A model generated the notes under the pieces. The model ran no database searches and had not been told where the DNA came from. It saw only the letters and a list, made by a program, of their open reading frames with translations. Shown here piece after piece: positions 8,676 to 16,575 of a stretch of 37,389 nucleotides of DNA. The DNA is from a virus. A program made the translations under genes and the position numbers. Numbering within the stretch: the stretch's first letter is position 1; each line of letters opens with the position of its first letter. The DNA lies in the IMG/VR virus record IMGVR_UViG_3300012944_000041, positions 1 to 37,389 of that record; one strand, given 5' to 3'.

Positions 8676-9577
8676 CAGCCTGCTCCCGAGATGAACGGCG
8701 TCTGCTCAAGCCAGTGAAAGTTGACGGTGCGGTCGGCGAAGTCTTTCCGTTCCAAGCTGAGCGCGCGATCCTCCGAGCGCATCAGCAGGAAGGAATGCGG
8801 GGCGGTAGCTGGATTGGGAACGAACAGGAACGGCATGGACCCATAGCCGCACTCGGCCCACCACGATCGCAGCGTGTCGGAGTCGAGCAGTCCGGCGGCA
8901 TCGTCCCGCGGTGTGTAGCTTAGACTCAGCGCGCGCGAGCCGATTGAATTGGCGAGGCCGATGCCCGCGCCGGCACCGTCGCTGACAACGATCCGGCTCC
9001 TCAGCGCCTGGATGTCTCCGCCGGGCTTATGCGAGGAGCGAAGCTGACGCGTGCGACCGATCCAAAACTCGCCTACGATCGGGGCGAAGCTCCCGCCGTG
9101 CTGAAGCCGGATCCGGATGTAGCCTCCGCCGGAGAGACGTGTCAACGATGCGAGCGCGAGGTGGCGATCGGCCGTGACATTGGTGAAGCTGATATATCCG
9201 GTGATGAGATTGGTCGAGAAGGTTGCGTTGTCGGCTACGTCGACCCGCACCGTGATGCCTACGAAGTCGTCAAGGTTATGATTCAGGATCGCGATGCAGT
9301 CGAATGAATTGGTCGGCCGCGTCGCATCGAGCACGTACCACCATGTTGTCGCGGTGGTGTTAGTCGTGGTCTGAATCCATCCTGACCGGTCGATGCCGTA
9401 GTAGGCAGGCCCATCTGTGTCCTCGCGATTGGTCTCGACCATCGTACCCGATCCGTTGGACCAGATCGGCAGGAAGGCTAGGGGACTATCTCCGGCCTGC
9501 AGCCCGATGAGCATCGGCAGGTCTAGCGCTCGAGCGGCAAGCTCCTCGACGCTGAGGCTTGCTGCGCTCCAGGCCAT
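8675..9577 (-). CDS. Distal-tail-like protein, first copy of a tandem paralogous pair
   Basis: A 300-aa protein directly after the tape measure gene, the normal place for a distal tail protein that joins tube and tip. It aligns end to end with the next gene: MAWSAASL versus MPWTSANL at the N-terminus, IAILNHNLDD versus AAILGHNFDL in the centre, SWWAECGYGSMPFLFVP versus TWFAGTSYGLHPFLWAP, and HWLEQTPFISGAG versus PIVEQLPFVSKEG at the end. The two have diverged considerably, so the duplication is not recent. The ATG follows the tape measure stop direction with no intergenic space. Function is assigned from position only. Confidence 0.65.
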   Translation of the reverse strand: MAWSAASLSVEELAARALDLPMLIGLQAGDSPLAFLPIWSNGSGTMVETNREDTDGPAYYGIDRSGWIQTTTNTTATTWWYVLDATRPTNSFDCIAILNHNLDDFVGITVRVDVADNATFSTNLITGYISFTNVTADRHLALASLTRLSGGGYIRIRLQHGGSFAPIVGEFWIGRTRQLRSSHKPGGDIQALRSRIVVSDGAGAGIGLANSIGSRALSLSYTPRDDAAGLLDSDTLRSWWAECGYGSMPFLFVPNPATAPHSFLLMRSEDRALSLERKDFADRTVNFHWLEQTPFISGAG

Positions 9578-11470
9578 TCACGCACCCGCCGGCCTGAATT
9601 TGCCAATGCGGAACATGTGCTCCATAGCCGGGACGATTGCCTTACGAACCATGTCCTCCACATCGGCGCGTCGCAGCGGCGTATGCGTCTCGGCATGCAC
9701 GTGTAGCGCGAACGGAGCGCCGCCTTGGCTGCCGCGCGCTGACCCGCTGTCGTCAGGAGCCCTGCCCTCGGAGACGTTCTTCCGGACCTGCTCGGCGGGT
9801 ACTACGAATTCTCCTGGCATTGCTGCCATCAGCACAGAGTCGCGACCGGCCTGACCTCCGCGCACGAGACCGCCCTGCGCCAGTGGGATCGCTGCTTGGA
9901 ATGCCATCGCACCGCTGTAAGCCGTGGCGGCTGCAGCCGCGGCGAGTCCAGGGCCAACGAACGGGATCCCGACGTAGGCCGCGAAGGCAGATGAGGCTGC
10001 CACCGCGGCGTTGCCGGCCACCTCGGCCCGGTTCGCGATCAGCTTGGCGATCTTCGACACCACGGCGCCAACCGCTGCCTGCACGCCAATCTGGATCAAG
10101 GTATCGATGATCGTCTTGCCGATGCTCTTGAAAAGACCCCCGATGATCTCGGATGCATTGTGGCCTCCCTCGATGATCTGATCGAAGGCTGTGGTGAACG
10201 CGCTCCCGATTCCGCTGCCGACTTGCTGCGCCATCTCGATCAGCGGCTTGAACGCCTCCATTTGCGCCTCGGTGGCCTGATGAGTGACCTGGACGATCTG
10301 GGCCTGGAGCTCCTTCGAACGCTCAAAGTTGCGCTGCTTGATCGCCAGCTGCTTTTCTTCGGAGAGGCGCACCGCCTCGGTGCGGAGGTCTGCTGCTTGC
10401 TGGCCGGCCTGCGTCTCTTTGCTGATGAGATACATCCGCTCTGCTGTTGCAGCATCGACCATCACATTGCGTGCGTCTTGCTCGCGGCCCTCGATCTCCG
10501 CGCGCCGCTCCGCATTGGTTTGCGTACTCTCCGTGATGTGAGCCTGCATGGCCTTGATGCCGTTCTCCTCCGCGGCGAGAGCAGCCATTCGCAGCGCCCG
10601 AGAAGCTGCGGCGCGGGCCTCAGCCGCAGGATCGACGAACGCATCGCCGAGCTTCTTCGCAGCCTTCTTGGCAACCTCCGCCGAATGGTCGAGCGCGCGG
10701 TCGACGACGCCCAGGGTCTTGGTGATGCCGGCCTTGTAGGCCTCCATGGCGGCCAGATCCTTGGCGGCGTCAGCCGCTCCTGAGTCGGCCCATGTCTCGG
10801 ATGCCTTCGCATTCGCCTCGTAGGCCTTGGCTCCTTTCAACAACAGATCGCGCAGCGGATCGATCTTGCCATGATTGTCCACCGCGGCCGCGCCGGCTTT
10901 GAGCAGCCAAGCCGTTCCTGATTGGACTTCGGCATTGAACGACCCCGCGGCGCTCTTGGCCTCGTGCCAGGCCATCTTCAAGCCCTGGATCGCCATGACA
11001 CCAAGACGCGCGCCGACCGCGAGGCCCATCGCCAGATCCTTACCGGCATCGATCGCCCACTTGGAGATCTCAACCGCGGTAGCTTCCCGCGTGGCCTTGT
11101 TCATGTCGGTCAAGCCCTTGAGAACTTCAGCGAATGCGGTCCCCAGCGCAAGCGCGGCGGGAAGGAAGAGGTCGCCGATCTTGCCGCCGCCCTCGTTGAT
11201 CGAGGCGATCATGGTCTCGAAGGCGATGCGATTGGCGTTGAGCTTGTCCCTGAACTCGATCGCCTTGCCAACGGTGGATGCGAAGGCCTGCTGAACCAGC
11301 CCGATCGCGCGCGAGGCGAGCTGCGAAGCCTGAGATAGGACGATGATCGCGGAGTGGACGCCTTTGGTTGCGTCTTGGGCGTTCTTCAGGCCCTTCTTGA
11401 GCGAGTCGATCTCCTTCGAAGCGTTGTCCTTGGCCCCGATGGTGACGCCGACTTTGACTTCTCGTCCCAC
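9578..11470 (-). CDS. Tail tape measure protein
   Basis: A 630-aa, mostly helical protein with long Ala/Lys/Glu-rich stretches, and a hydrophobic region at about residues 455-540 (IIDTLIQIGVQAAVGAVVSK, then AAAAAATAY). The C-terminal part carries the widely shared tape-measure signature PLAQGGLVRGGQAGRDSVL followed by AAMPGEFVVPAEQVRKN. The N-terminus (VKVGVTIGAKDNASKEIDSL) is also typical. Tape measures set tail length; at about 0.15 nm per residue this predicts a tail near 95 nm. The start is GTG 11470 with GGAGGT 7-8 nt upstream. It is shorter than many tape measures and shows no peptidase domain. Confidence 0.9.
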   Translation of the reverse strand: MGREVKVGVTIGAKDNASKEIDSLKKGLKNAQDATKGVHSAIIVLSQASQLASRAIGLVQQAFASTVGKAIEFRDKLNANRIAFETMIASINEGGGKIGDLFLPAALALGTAFAEVLKGLTDMNKATREATAVEISKWAIDAGKDLAMGLAVGARLGVMAIQGLKMAWHEAKSAAGSFNAEVQSGTAWLLKAGAAAVDNHGKIDPLRDLLLKGAKAYEANAKASETWADSGAADAAKDLAAMEAYKAGITKTLGVVDRALDHSAEVAKKAAKKLGDAFVDPAAEARAAASRALRMAALAAEENGIKAMQAHITESTQTNAERRAEIEGREQDARNVMVDAATAERMYLISKETQAGQQAADLRTEAVRLSEEKQLAIKQRNFERSKELQAQIVQVTHQATEAQMEAFKPLIEMAQQVGSGIGSAFTTAFDQIIEGGHNASEIIGGLFKSIGKTIIDTLIQIGVQAAVGAVVSKIAKLIANRAEVAGNAAVAASSAFAAYVGIPFVGPGLAAAAAATAYSGAMAFQAAIPLAQGGLVRGGQAGRDSVLMAAMPGEFVVPAEQVRKNVSEGRAPDDSGSARGSQGGAPFALHVHAETHTPLRRADVEDMVRKAIVPAMEHMFRIGKFRPAGA

Positions 11471-11474
11471 CGAT

Positions 11475-11756
11475 TCACCTCCGCGGCTGCTTCAGCAGCT
11501 CAGTACGAACTCGCTCAGCCTCCGCGATCTTCTTCTGATCCTCCTCGCGGCCCCACGCCCTCGCCTCACCCTCGGCAAGCTCGATCGCTTCGACCACGAA
11601 TCGAAGCTGATCCTGTAGCGCCCCAGGCGCTGGCAATGCACCGAACGTCTTCCATTGGGCCCACCATTCGATCGCCTCCCAAGCAGGGGCTGGGATCTCC
11701 GACCATGGGCAGAGTGTCATCCCTGGCCCCCAGATCGGAGCCGAGGCGAGGGTCAC
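11475..11756 (-). CDS. Tape measure chaperone, gpGT-like downstream frame
   Basis: A 93-aa protein immediately before the tape measure. It contains PAWEAIEWWAQWKTFG and LPAPGALQDQ, a Trp-rich plus Pro/Gly-Leu-Leu-Asp-Gln-like pattern typical of the second half of gpG/gpGT tail assembly chaperones, which hold the tape measure during tube assembly. The apparent start is GTG 11756, overlapping the upstream stop as GTGA. The frame is -1 relative to the upstream gene and is open for some distance before the GTG, so a -1 frameshift fusion, as in lambda G-T, is possible. I saw no canonical slippery heptamer, and the purine-rich GGAGGAGG tract lies about 20 nt before the GTG. Confidence 0.65.
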   Translation of the reverse strand: MTLASAPIWGPGMTLCPWSEIPAPAWEAIEWWAQWKTFGALPAPGALQDQLRFVVEAIELAEGEARAWGREEDQKKIAEAERVRTELLKQPRR

Positions 11757-12391
11757 GCTGTCGCAGTTGTGGAGCCTCCTCCATTCGCGATCGGTGTACG
11801 GCTCTCCGGTCGACTGAGTGACCTTTCGCTCTCGACCACAGCGCCGACATCCCCAGTCCCAGATCCGGGTGGAGCCGACGACTCCGCCCCTGAGGCAGAG
11901 CCGGACGCCGGCACGAATTTTCCCAAGAGACCCTCGGAGAGGACCGACGCGTCACCGATCGCGGTCATCAGCTGCGACAGGATCTTCTCCCGCTCGTCTT
12001 CGGAGACGCGGGCGTCTGATAGTGCCTTGACCAACTCGGCCCCGGTCTTCGGCGCGAGCTCGGCGCAGCGCCAGCGCATGACAGTCGGGACGTGCCTGGA
12101 GACCACTTCGTCTCTGTGCCGCTGGAAGCGCGCCGCCATCAGCACCGCCAGCTGCTCCTCGGAGATCTTCCCACGACGCTTCTTGGCGAGCTTAGTCCCG
12201 TCGCGCGTGGCCATGGTGAGCTGGAGCGCGTTGAACTCGTGGGATGTCAGCGGGATGATCTCGCACGCCATCGGCTCCGGATCCTTCCGGTTGTCCCATT
12301 CCACTTCTCCGTCGCTGTTCTCTAGCACCACGTCGGGCACGAACCAGACGTTGCCGGCGAAGGTTGGGAGCGGAGTAGCTTCACGTCCCAT
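11753..12391 (-). CDS. Tail assembly chaperone, gpG-like
   Basis: A 212-aa soluble protein between the tail-tube region and the tape measure, the place of the gpG-like chaperone that protects the tape measure before tube polymerisation. The N-terminal half is globular (PTFAGNVWFVPDVVLENS, LTSHEFNALQLTMATRDG). The C-terminal 45 residues are disordered and rich in Ser/Gly/Ala (SGSASGAESSAPPGSGTG). Its stop overlaps the start of the gpGT-like frame, and it overlaps the preceding small gene by 11 nt. The family is assigned by position and pairing, since these chaperones conserve little sequence. Confidence 0.6.
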   Translation of the reverse strand: MGREATPLPTFAGNVWFVPDVVLENSDGEVEWDNRKDPEPMACEIIPLTSHEFNALQLTMATRDGTKLAKKRRGKISEEQLAVLMAARFQRHRDEVVSRHVPTVMRWRCAELAPKTGAELVKALSDARVSEDEREKILSQLMTAIGDASVLSEGLLGKFVPASGSASGAESSAPPGSGTGDVGAVVESERSLSRPESRTPIANGGGSTTATA

Positions 12392-12725
12392 CGTCTTCTC
12401 CCTTCTTGCCGAACTTCTTGCTCGGGGCGGCTTCGATCTTGGCAGCCACCGAACTCTTGGAGACGGATGGCGGCGGCTCGCTCTTTACCGGCGGCGGCAC
12501 AGCCTTCGAAGTCACCGGCAACGGCTCTTGCACGAAGGCCTGGAGTAGGTCGATCCGCTCGAGCCACGCCGAAGCGATCGATTGCGGCTCGCTCGATTTG
12601 GCGACCTCGGTGATCTTGTCGCCGATGAAGCCTGGCGGGATGTACCCGTCGAGTGCCTTGATCAAGCGATCGCGCTGTTCCTTTGGGAGCTGTATCAGAG
12701 CAAAGGCAACGTCGTGCAGATTCAT
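12381..12725 (-). CDS. Hypothetical tail-region protein with Pro/Lys-rich tail
   Basis: A 114-aa protein of unknown function between the tail tube and the gpG-like chaperone. The first ~70 residues look helical (MNLHDVAFALIQLPKEQRDR) and the last ~40 are low-complexity with PPPVKSEPPP and KKFGKKGEDD. ATG 12725 is favoured over GTG 12731, because the AGAGG ribosome-binding site is well spaced only for the ATG. It overlaps the next gene by 11 nt. An assembly role is likely from context but cannot be shown. Confidence 0.55.
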   Translation of the reverse strand: MNLHDVAFALIQLPKEQRDRLIKALDGYIPPGFIGDKITEVAKSSEPQSIASAWLERIDLLQAFVQEPLPVTSKAVPPPVKSEPPPSVSKSSVAAKIEAAPSKKFGKKGEDDGT

Positions 12726-12740
12726 GGACACCTCTGTATC

Positions 12741-13898
12741 TCAGGTGAAAGCGATGTTGAAGCCATCGGAGCTGGATGCGGTCGACTCGAGCGCCTTCCA
12801 CGGGATCTGGACCTCGGCCTCATCGGCGCCTTCCGGGAAGTTGATGGGGCCGCCTTCGAGGCGCGTTCGGTCCATGTTGACGGTGATGATCGATCCCGCA
12901 ACCGACCCGATGATCAGCTGGACGTCACGCGCCGTCGTGATCGCGTTTAGCCGCCAGCCCAGCAGCCGCGCCATGTCGCGCCTCATCTTGACCGTCACCG
13001 TCCCGGTCACTTCCTGCCAGCCCTCGGTGTAGTCCTGGACGTACGCGTTGAGCGCATGCCGCTGCGGCTTCATGTTGTTTTTGACGTTCATCTCGAACGC
13101 GGTCCAGGCTCCGTAGTTGGTGCCGTCCAGCGTGAGCGAGCCGTCGATCCCGCTCGCCGGAGATCCTGCGGTGGTCTCGAGCGGCATGTACGGGAGCACG
13201 TCATCTGCGGTCGTGCTGGTCATCGACGACTCGAGCGTGAGCACCGCACCTGCGCGGGAGACGACGCGGAAGCCGGTGCCGCTGTTCGTATTGGCGCCGA
13301 TCCGGACCAGGCTGTTGGCCATGAACGAGTTCTGATCGGCTGAAGCAACGGTCTGGTTGGCAGACGTGGTGCCGGATGGGATCGTGCTGGCGCCGGTGAA
13401 GACGTAGTTCGATGCACCGCCGCTGGCCTCAACGCGCGGCTCGTCGCTGCCGTTGACGGTGAGCTTGAAGTTGTCGACCCAGCACCCATACGCCGACTCG
13501 CCGGAGACCGCGGCCCATCGGTGCAAGCTGAAGCTCCCATGATCGCCCTGCGCGAAGCTCGGATCGTAGGTGACCGAGACGCCGCCGACGGTGGTCCTAG
13601 CGCCGAGCGCAGTGCGGAGGATGATGTCCCAGTCGGGTGCCGTTCCCGCTGCTCCGCTGGGCACCAAGAAGCCCTTCGCGGTCCAGCTGACATCCAGGTC
13701 TCCGAGGATCAACTCGTAGTCGCCGCGGGTAACGCGGTTGTCTCGGCGCGGCCGCTGTGCCTGCTTCGCGTCGATGGTGACCTGCAGTGCCTTGAACGCA
13801 TCCGTTGCCGCCGGCCGCACCCACGTCGCGTAGACCGTCTCGTCGCTGGCGTAGAACCGTTGCTCGAACGCTTGGGAGTGTAGTTGCTCTTGGCCCAT
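12741..13898 (-). CDS. Major tail (tube) protein
   Basis: A 385-aa protein, beta-rich and without helix-rich regions, at the position of the tail tube gene between the tail terminator and the chaperones. Recognisable tube-protein features are the segment CWVDNFKLTVNGSDEPRVEA, common to siphophage tube proteins as part of the sandwich strand/turn, and a second matching strand set near YGAWTAFEMNVKNNMKPQRH. Residues ~165-240 look like an inserted Thr/Ser/Ala-rich domain. Many copies would polymerise around the tape measure. A strong ribosome-binding site (GAGGAG) precedes the ATG, consistent with high expression. Confidence 0.8.
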   Translation of the reverse strand: MGQEQLHSQAFEQRFYASDETVYATWVRPAATDAFKALQVTIDAKQAQRPRRDNRVTRGDYELILGDLDVSWTAKGFLVPSGAAGTAPDWDIILRTALGARTTVGGVSVTYDPSFAQGDHGSFSLHRWAAVSGESAYGCWVDNFKLTVNGSDEPRVEASGGASNYVFTGASTIPSGTTSANQTVASADQNSFMANSLVRIGANTNSGTGFRVVSRAGAVLTLESSMTSTTADDVLPYMPLETTAGSPASGIDGSLTLDGTNYGAWTAFEMNVKNNMKPQRHALNAYVQDYTEGWQEVTGTVTVKMRRDMARLLGWRLNAITTARDVQLIIGSVAGSIITVNMDRTRLEGGPINFPEGADEAEVQIPWKALESTASSSDGFNIAFT

Positions 13899-13910
13899 CT
13901 GCTTTTCTCC

Positions 13911-14414
13911 TCAAGTGATCGGAGCGGTTCGGCTGGTGCTTCTGAAATAGACGCACTCGATGCGGAGCACGAACAGTCCGCGCCCTCCGCTCGAGTCGCG
14001 CTCCTCATCGAGAGAGTCGGTTGTCCAGCAGTCAACGACCTTGGTGCTGGTGGCGTTCCGGATTCCGGCCGTCGTTCCTCGGTAGAGGTCCACGAACAGC
14101 GCGGCGATGGTGTCATCGAGGAGCTGATCGATCGCGGTCGCGCGCGTAGCGGCGTCAGGCGCGAGCACGCAACCGTAGATGTCGAAGGGCACAACGCATC
14201 GGATCTGCCGCGCGGCCAGCTCCTCGAGGCGCGTCGGATCGGGCTCGGTCACCACGACCAAGCGGGGGAGCTCGCCGGCGCCGAAGCCGAATGGCGCGCG
14301 GAGAACGCGATCGACACCGATGACCGTCTGCGCGTAGCCGTTCGGGATCGTGATGCCCTGGAGCGTCGAGACGATGTTGGTCTCGATGATGGATTTGTTC
14401 GGGGATGACGGCAT
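13911..14414 (-). CDS. Putative tail terminator / tail completion protein
   Basis: A 167-aa protein in the slot between the gp10-like connector protein and the tail tube, where siphophages encode the tail terminator that caps the finished tube and joins it to the head. It shows the alternating alpha/beta pattern of that family: helix (KSIIETNIVSTLQGI), strand (LPRLVVVTEPDP), strand (IRCVVPFDIYGCVL), helix (ATRATAIDQLLDDTIAALFV) and two C-terminal strands ending LRIECVYFRS. No enzymatic motif is present. The assignment is from order and fold pattern. Confidence 0.6.
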   Translation of the reverse strand: MPSSPNKSIIETNIVSTLQGITIPNGYAQTVIGVDRVLRAPFGFGAGELPRLVVVTEPDPTRLEELAARQIRCVVPFDIYGCVLAPDAATRATAIDQLLDDTIAALFVDLYRGTTAGIRNATSTKVVDCWTTDSLDEERDSSGGRGLFVLRIECVYFRSTSRTAPIT

Positions 14415-14417
14415 GGC

Positions 14418-15032
14418 TCACCCCGATTCCTTGGCAGCGGCCTCGATGCCCTGACCGAGGATCTCAGCGATGCCGTCCTCCGCCTTGGCCGCGGCCTCCT
14501 CGAGGTAATGGTGCGGCTTGATGTAGACCTGCTTTGCCAGCGCGAACAGGGGGCGCCATCCGGCCTTGGAATTCTTCCGGTTCCCTGAGCTGCCGACGGT
14601 GCCGGTGCTCATTCCGAGGACCTTGCCGACTCGGAAGAGCGAGCCGGCGGGGAAGTGGCGGGGCCATTTGCCTGGCGGGACACCGGCGCCCTTGAGCGGG
14701 ATCGCCAGGAACTGACCGGTGCGAGGCCGGATCGTGCCCCCCTGGTCCTGGATGCCGGCATAGATCTGGTCGGAGACGGCTGCGGCGCCCGCGATCATTC
14801 CGCCAAAGCCACCGCCCTCGGTGAAGCCGGTGGCCTGCATGAACGTGGCGCGGAAGCTCCGGGCGAGTCCGCCGCGGCCCTTCATCTTCGAATAGATGAC
14901 GGTGCGAATTTCGCCGACCGTGTGCTCGGCCGCGAGCAGCATGCGGCGCTTGATCTCTTCCGGGAACTTCTTGCCGAACTCGTCGAGGAACCTCGAGAGC
15001 TCATCGTCGATCTTGACCGAAAGCTCGAGCAT
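14418..15032 (-). CDS. HK97 gp10-like head-tail / tail-completion protein
   Basis: A 204-aa protein. The N-terminal helical segment (FLDEFGKKFPEEIKRRMLLA), the phrase LARSFRATF, and then YAGIQDQGGTIRPRTGQFLA match the pattern of gp10-like or virion-morphogenesis minor tail proteins, in which a beta-hairpin precedes an extended loop. It lies between the connector and tail terminator genes. The start ATG overlaps the upstream stop as TGATG. It probably forms part of the neck joining the capsid portal to the tail. Confidence 0.65.
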   Translation of the reverse strand: MLELSVKIDDELSRFLDEFGKKFPEEIKRRMLLAAEHTVGEIRTVIYSKMKGRGGLARSFRATFMQATGFTEGGGFGGMIAGAAAVSDQIYAGIQDQGGTIRPRTGQFLAIPLKGAGVPPGKWPRHFPAGSLFRVGKVLGMSTGTVGSSGNRKNSKAGWRPLFALAKQVYIKPHHYLEEAAAKAEDGIAEILGQGIEAAAKESG

Positions 15033-15511
15033 CAGGGGCTCCCAACTTGGCCCCCGCCGCCGATGTTGCCGACGTTCGAATCCTGGCCGATCTCGAAGCG
15101 CGGCGGCTTGTAGTCCTCATTCGAGAGGATGGAGTCGCGCTGCGAAATGGAGACGCCACCGAGGCGGACCGTCATGGCCTCCGTCAGCTCGCGTTCGAGG
15201 ATTCGGAGGAGCTCCCGGTAATGGTCCCAGGCTTGTGAGGTCTGCGCGCTGAGGTTCCCGCCGCCGCGATCGACGTCGCGAGCGATGAGCCCGAGAATCT
15301 GCTTCACGCATTCGATCGCCGATGCCACGATGCCGGGCCGTTCGGCGTAGACCGCCAGGATCTGTTCGTCTTGAAGGTAGATCCGGCCGTTCCCGGCCTC
15401 TCCGCCGTTGTCGCCGATCTTGACGCGAATCTGCGAGAGCGCCGAGGTGAAGTCGGTCGAGTTGACGATCGGATCCGTTGCCGTCGTGGGCCTGGCGACC
15501 GTCCTTGTCAT
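15032..15511 (-). CDS. Head-tail connector-like protein
   Basis: A 159-aa, largely helical protein (ILAVYAERPGIVASAIECVK, then YRELLRILERELTEAMTVRL) with a Gly-rich C-terminus. Adaptor proteins that dock below the portal have this small helical-bundle character and position, immediately before the gp10-like and tail terminator genes. The ATG overlaps the upstream gene's stop as ATGA. The family call is by order and helix content; no diagnostic motif was recognised. Confidence 0.55.
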   Translation of the reverse strand: MTRTVARPTTATDPIVNSTDFTSALSQIRVKIGDNGGEAGNGRIYLQDEQILAVYAERPGIVASAIECVKQILGLIARDVDRGGGNLSAQTSQAWDHYRELLRILERELTEAMTVRLGGVSISQRDSILSNEDYKPPRFEIGQDSNVGNIGGGGQVGSP

Positions 15512-15849
15512 CCTGCTTTGCGCTTCCCTTTCGCTAGCTCGGCCTCGTGCGCCTTCCAGCGATCGACCTCAGCATCGGTGGCTACGCGGAGGTCACCGAG
15601 ACGAAGCATGGTCTGCAGCCCGTTCCAGCGCTTCGCCTCGGGGAGCATGTCGCCTGGCTTGCGGTATGCTTGACCGACCTTGATGGGCCGGCATGCGACG
15701 TACTCCTCGCCCTTGTCGATCCGAACGTCGCCGATGTGAAGCAGCGTTTCGAGATTGGGCATGGTGGCCGCTTCCGGGATCGCCTCGCCGATCTCGCGCA
15801 CCCGCTTGCCGACGAGCATCCTGCGACCGACGACGTATCGAACTTCCAT
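15508..15849 (-). CDS. Neck-region protein with a 31-residue internal duplication
   Basis: A 113-aa protein built mostly from two copies of one motif, residues 13-43 and 58-88. Aligned without gaps they are identical at 13 of 31 positions: VG, then R, G, PEA, L, T, L, GD, R. Each copy reads roughly VGxxxRxxGxxIPEAxxxxxLxTLLxxGDxR. The function is unknown; it sits between the capsid genes and the connector. ATG 15849 is preceded by GAGGG, and the long upstream extension of this frame is the shadow of the secreted-protein gene. The ATGA overlap with the connector gene points to coupled translation. Confidence 0.65.
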   Translation of the reverse strand: MEVRYVVGRRMLVGKRVREIGEAIPEAATMPNLETLLHIGDVRIDKGEEYVACRPIKVGQAYRKPGDMLPEAKRWNGLQTMLRLGDLRVATDAEVDRWKAHEAELAKGKRKAG

Positions 15850-15857
15850 GGTGTCCC

Positions 15858-16550
15858 TCAGAGCTTCCGGAAGAACTTGCGACCTTGCGCGATGACCGAG
15901 ACCTGGTACCCGTCGAGGATGGAGGCGTTGAAGGTGATCGTTGTGCCGCCTCCGGCGCTCGCCGCCCCAGCCGCCGTGCCGCAGTACCATGGGGAGTTGG
16001 ATGCTTTGAAGCACGCGCCAAGGATGCCGGCCGAACTCGCAAGGATGACGCCCGGAGCAAGTTCGCGCGGCGCGACCCGCAGCTGGATCAGATCGGATGC
16101 GGCACCGCCGGAGCAACCGGAGATCACCATCCGCGTGATCGCGGTATAGGCCCGCGCGCTGGTCGCGCCGGTCTCGCCGACGTTGGTCAGCGTCTCGTCG
16201 GTGGTCTGCATCCCCTGCGCGTCGATCCCTCGGAGCAGCACGTTCGTGCAGACCAAGGTGCCGTTCGAACCGGAGTCGAAGTAGTCGAGGAGGACGCGCG
16301 CCTTGTACGGCAGCTGCGAGAAGCTCGAGTAGGTTGCACCGGCGACCGCGTTGAAGGTCTGCGTCAGCAAGCAGCCGTGACGGCCCAGCGTGCAGGCTGC
16401 GCTGGAAGTGGCCGTAGCGTAGACGATGATCGCCGGACTCTGTTCGGTGACCGTCTCGAAGATCGGTTGCTGCGCCAATGCTGGCGACATCCCGGCGACC
16501 GCGAGCAGCATCGCGAGTCCGGCCGTCTTGAGCTTCTGGATCATCTTCAT
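15858..16550 (-). CDS. Secreted protein with Sec signal peptide, inside the head gene cluster
   Basis: A 230-aa protein with a classical signal peptide: basic n-region MKMIQKLKT, hydrophobic core AGLAMLLAVAGM, and cleavage motif ALA at residues 24-26 before QQ. The mature part has six cysteines (C53, C60, C101, C146, C180, C190), which would suit three disulfides in the periplasm or outside the cell. It lies directly downstream of the major capsid gene, 22 nt after its stop or less, with AGGAG upstream, so it would be expressed at late, high levels. I do not recognise the family. It could be an exported effector, a host-surface modifier or an exported moron. GTG 16553 just upstream is an alternative start. 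Confidence 0.7.
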   Translation of the reverse strand: MKMIQKLKTAGLAMLLAVAGMSPALAQQPIFETVTEQSPAIIVYATATSSAACTLGRHGCLLTQTFNAVAGATYSSFSQLPYKARVLLDYFDSGSNGTLVCTNVLLRGIDAQGMQTTDETLTNVGETGATSARAYTAITRMVISGCSGGAASDLIQLRVAPRELAPGVILASSAGILGACFKASNSPWYCGTAAGAASAGGGTTITFNASILDGYQVSVIAQGRKFFRKL

Positions 16551-16575
16551 CACCCGATCTCCTCTCGCCCTTCGA

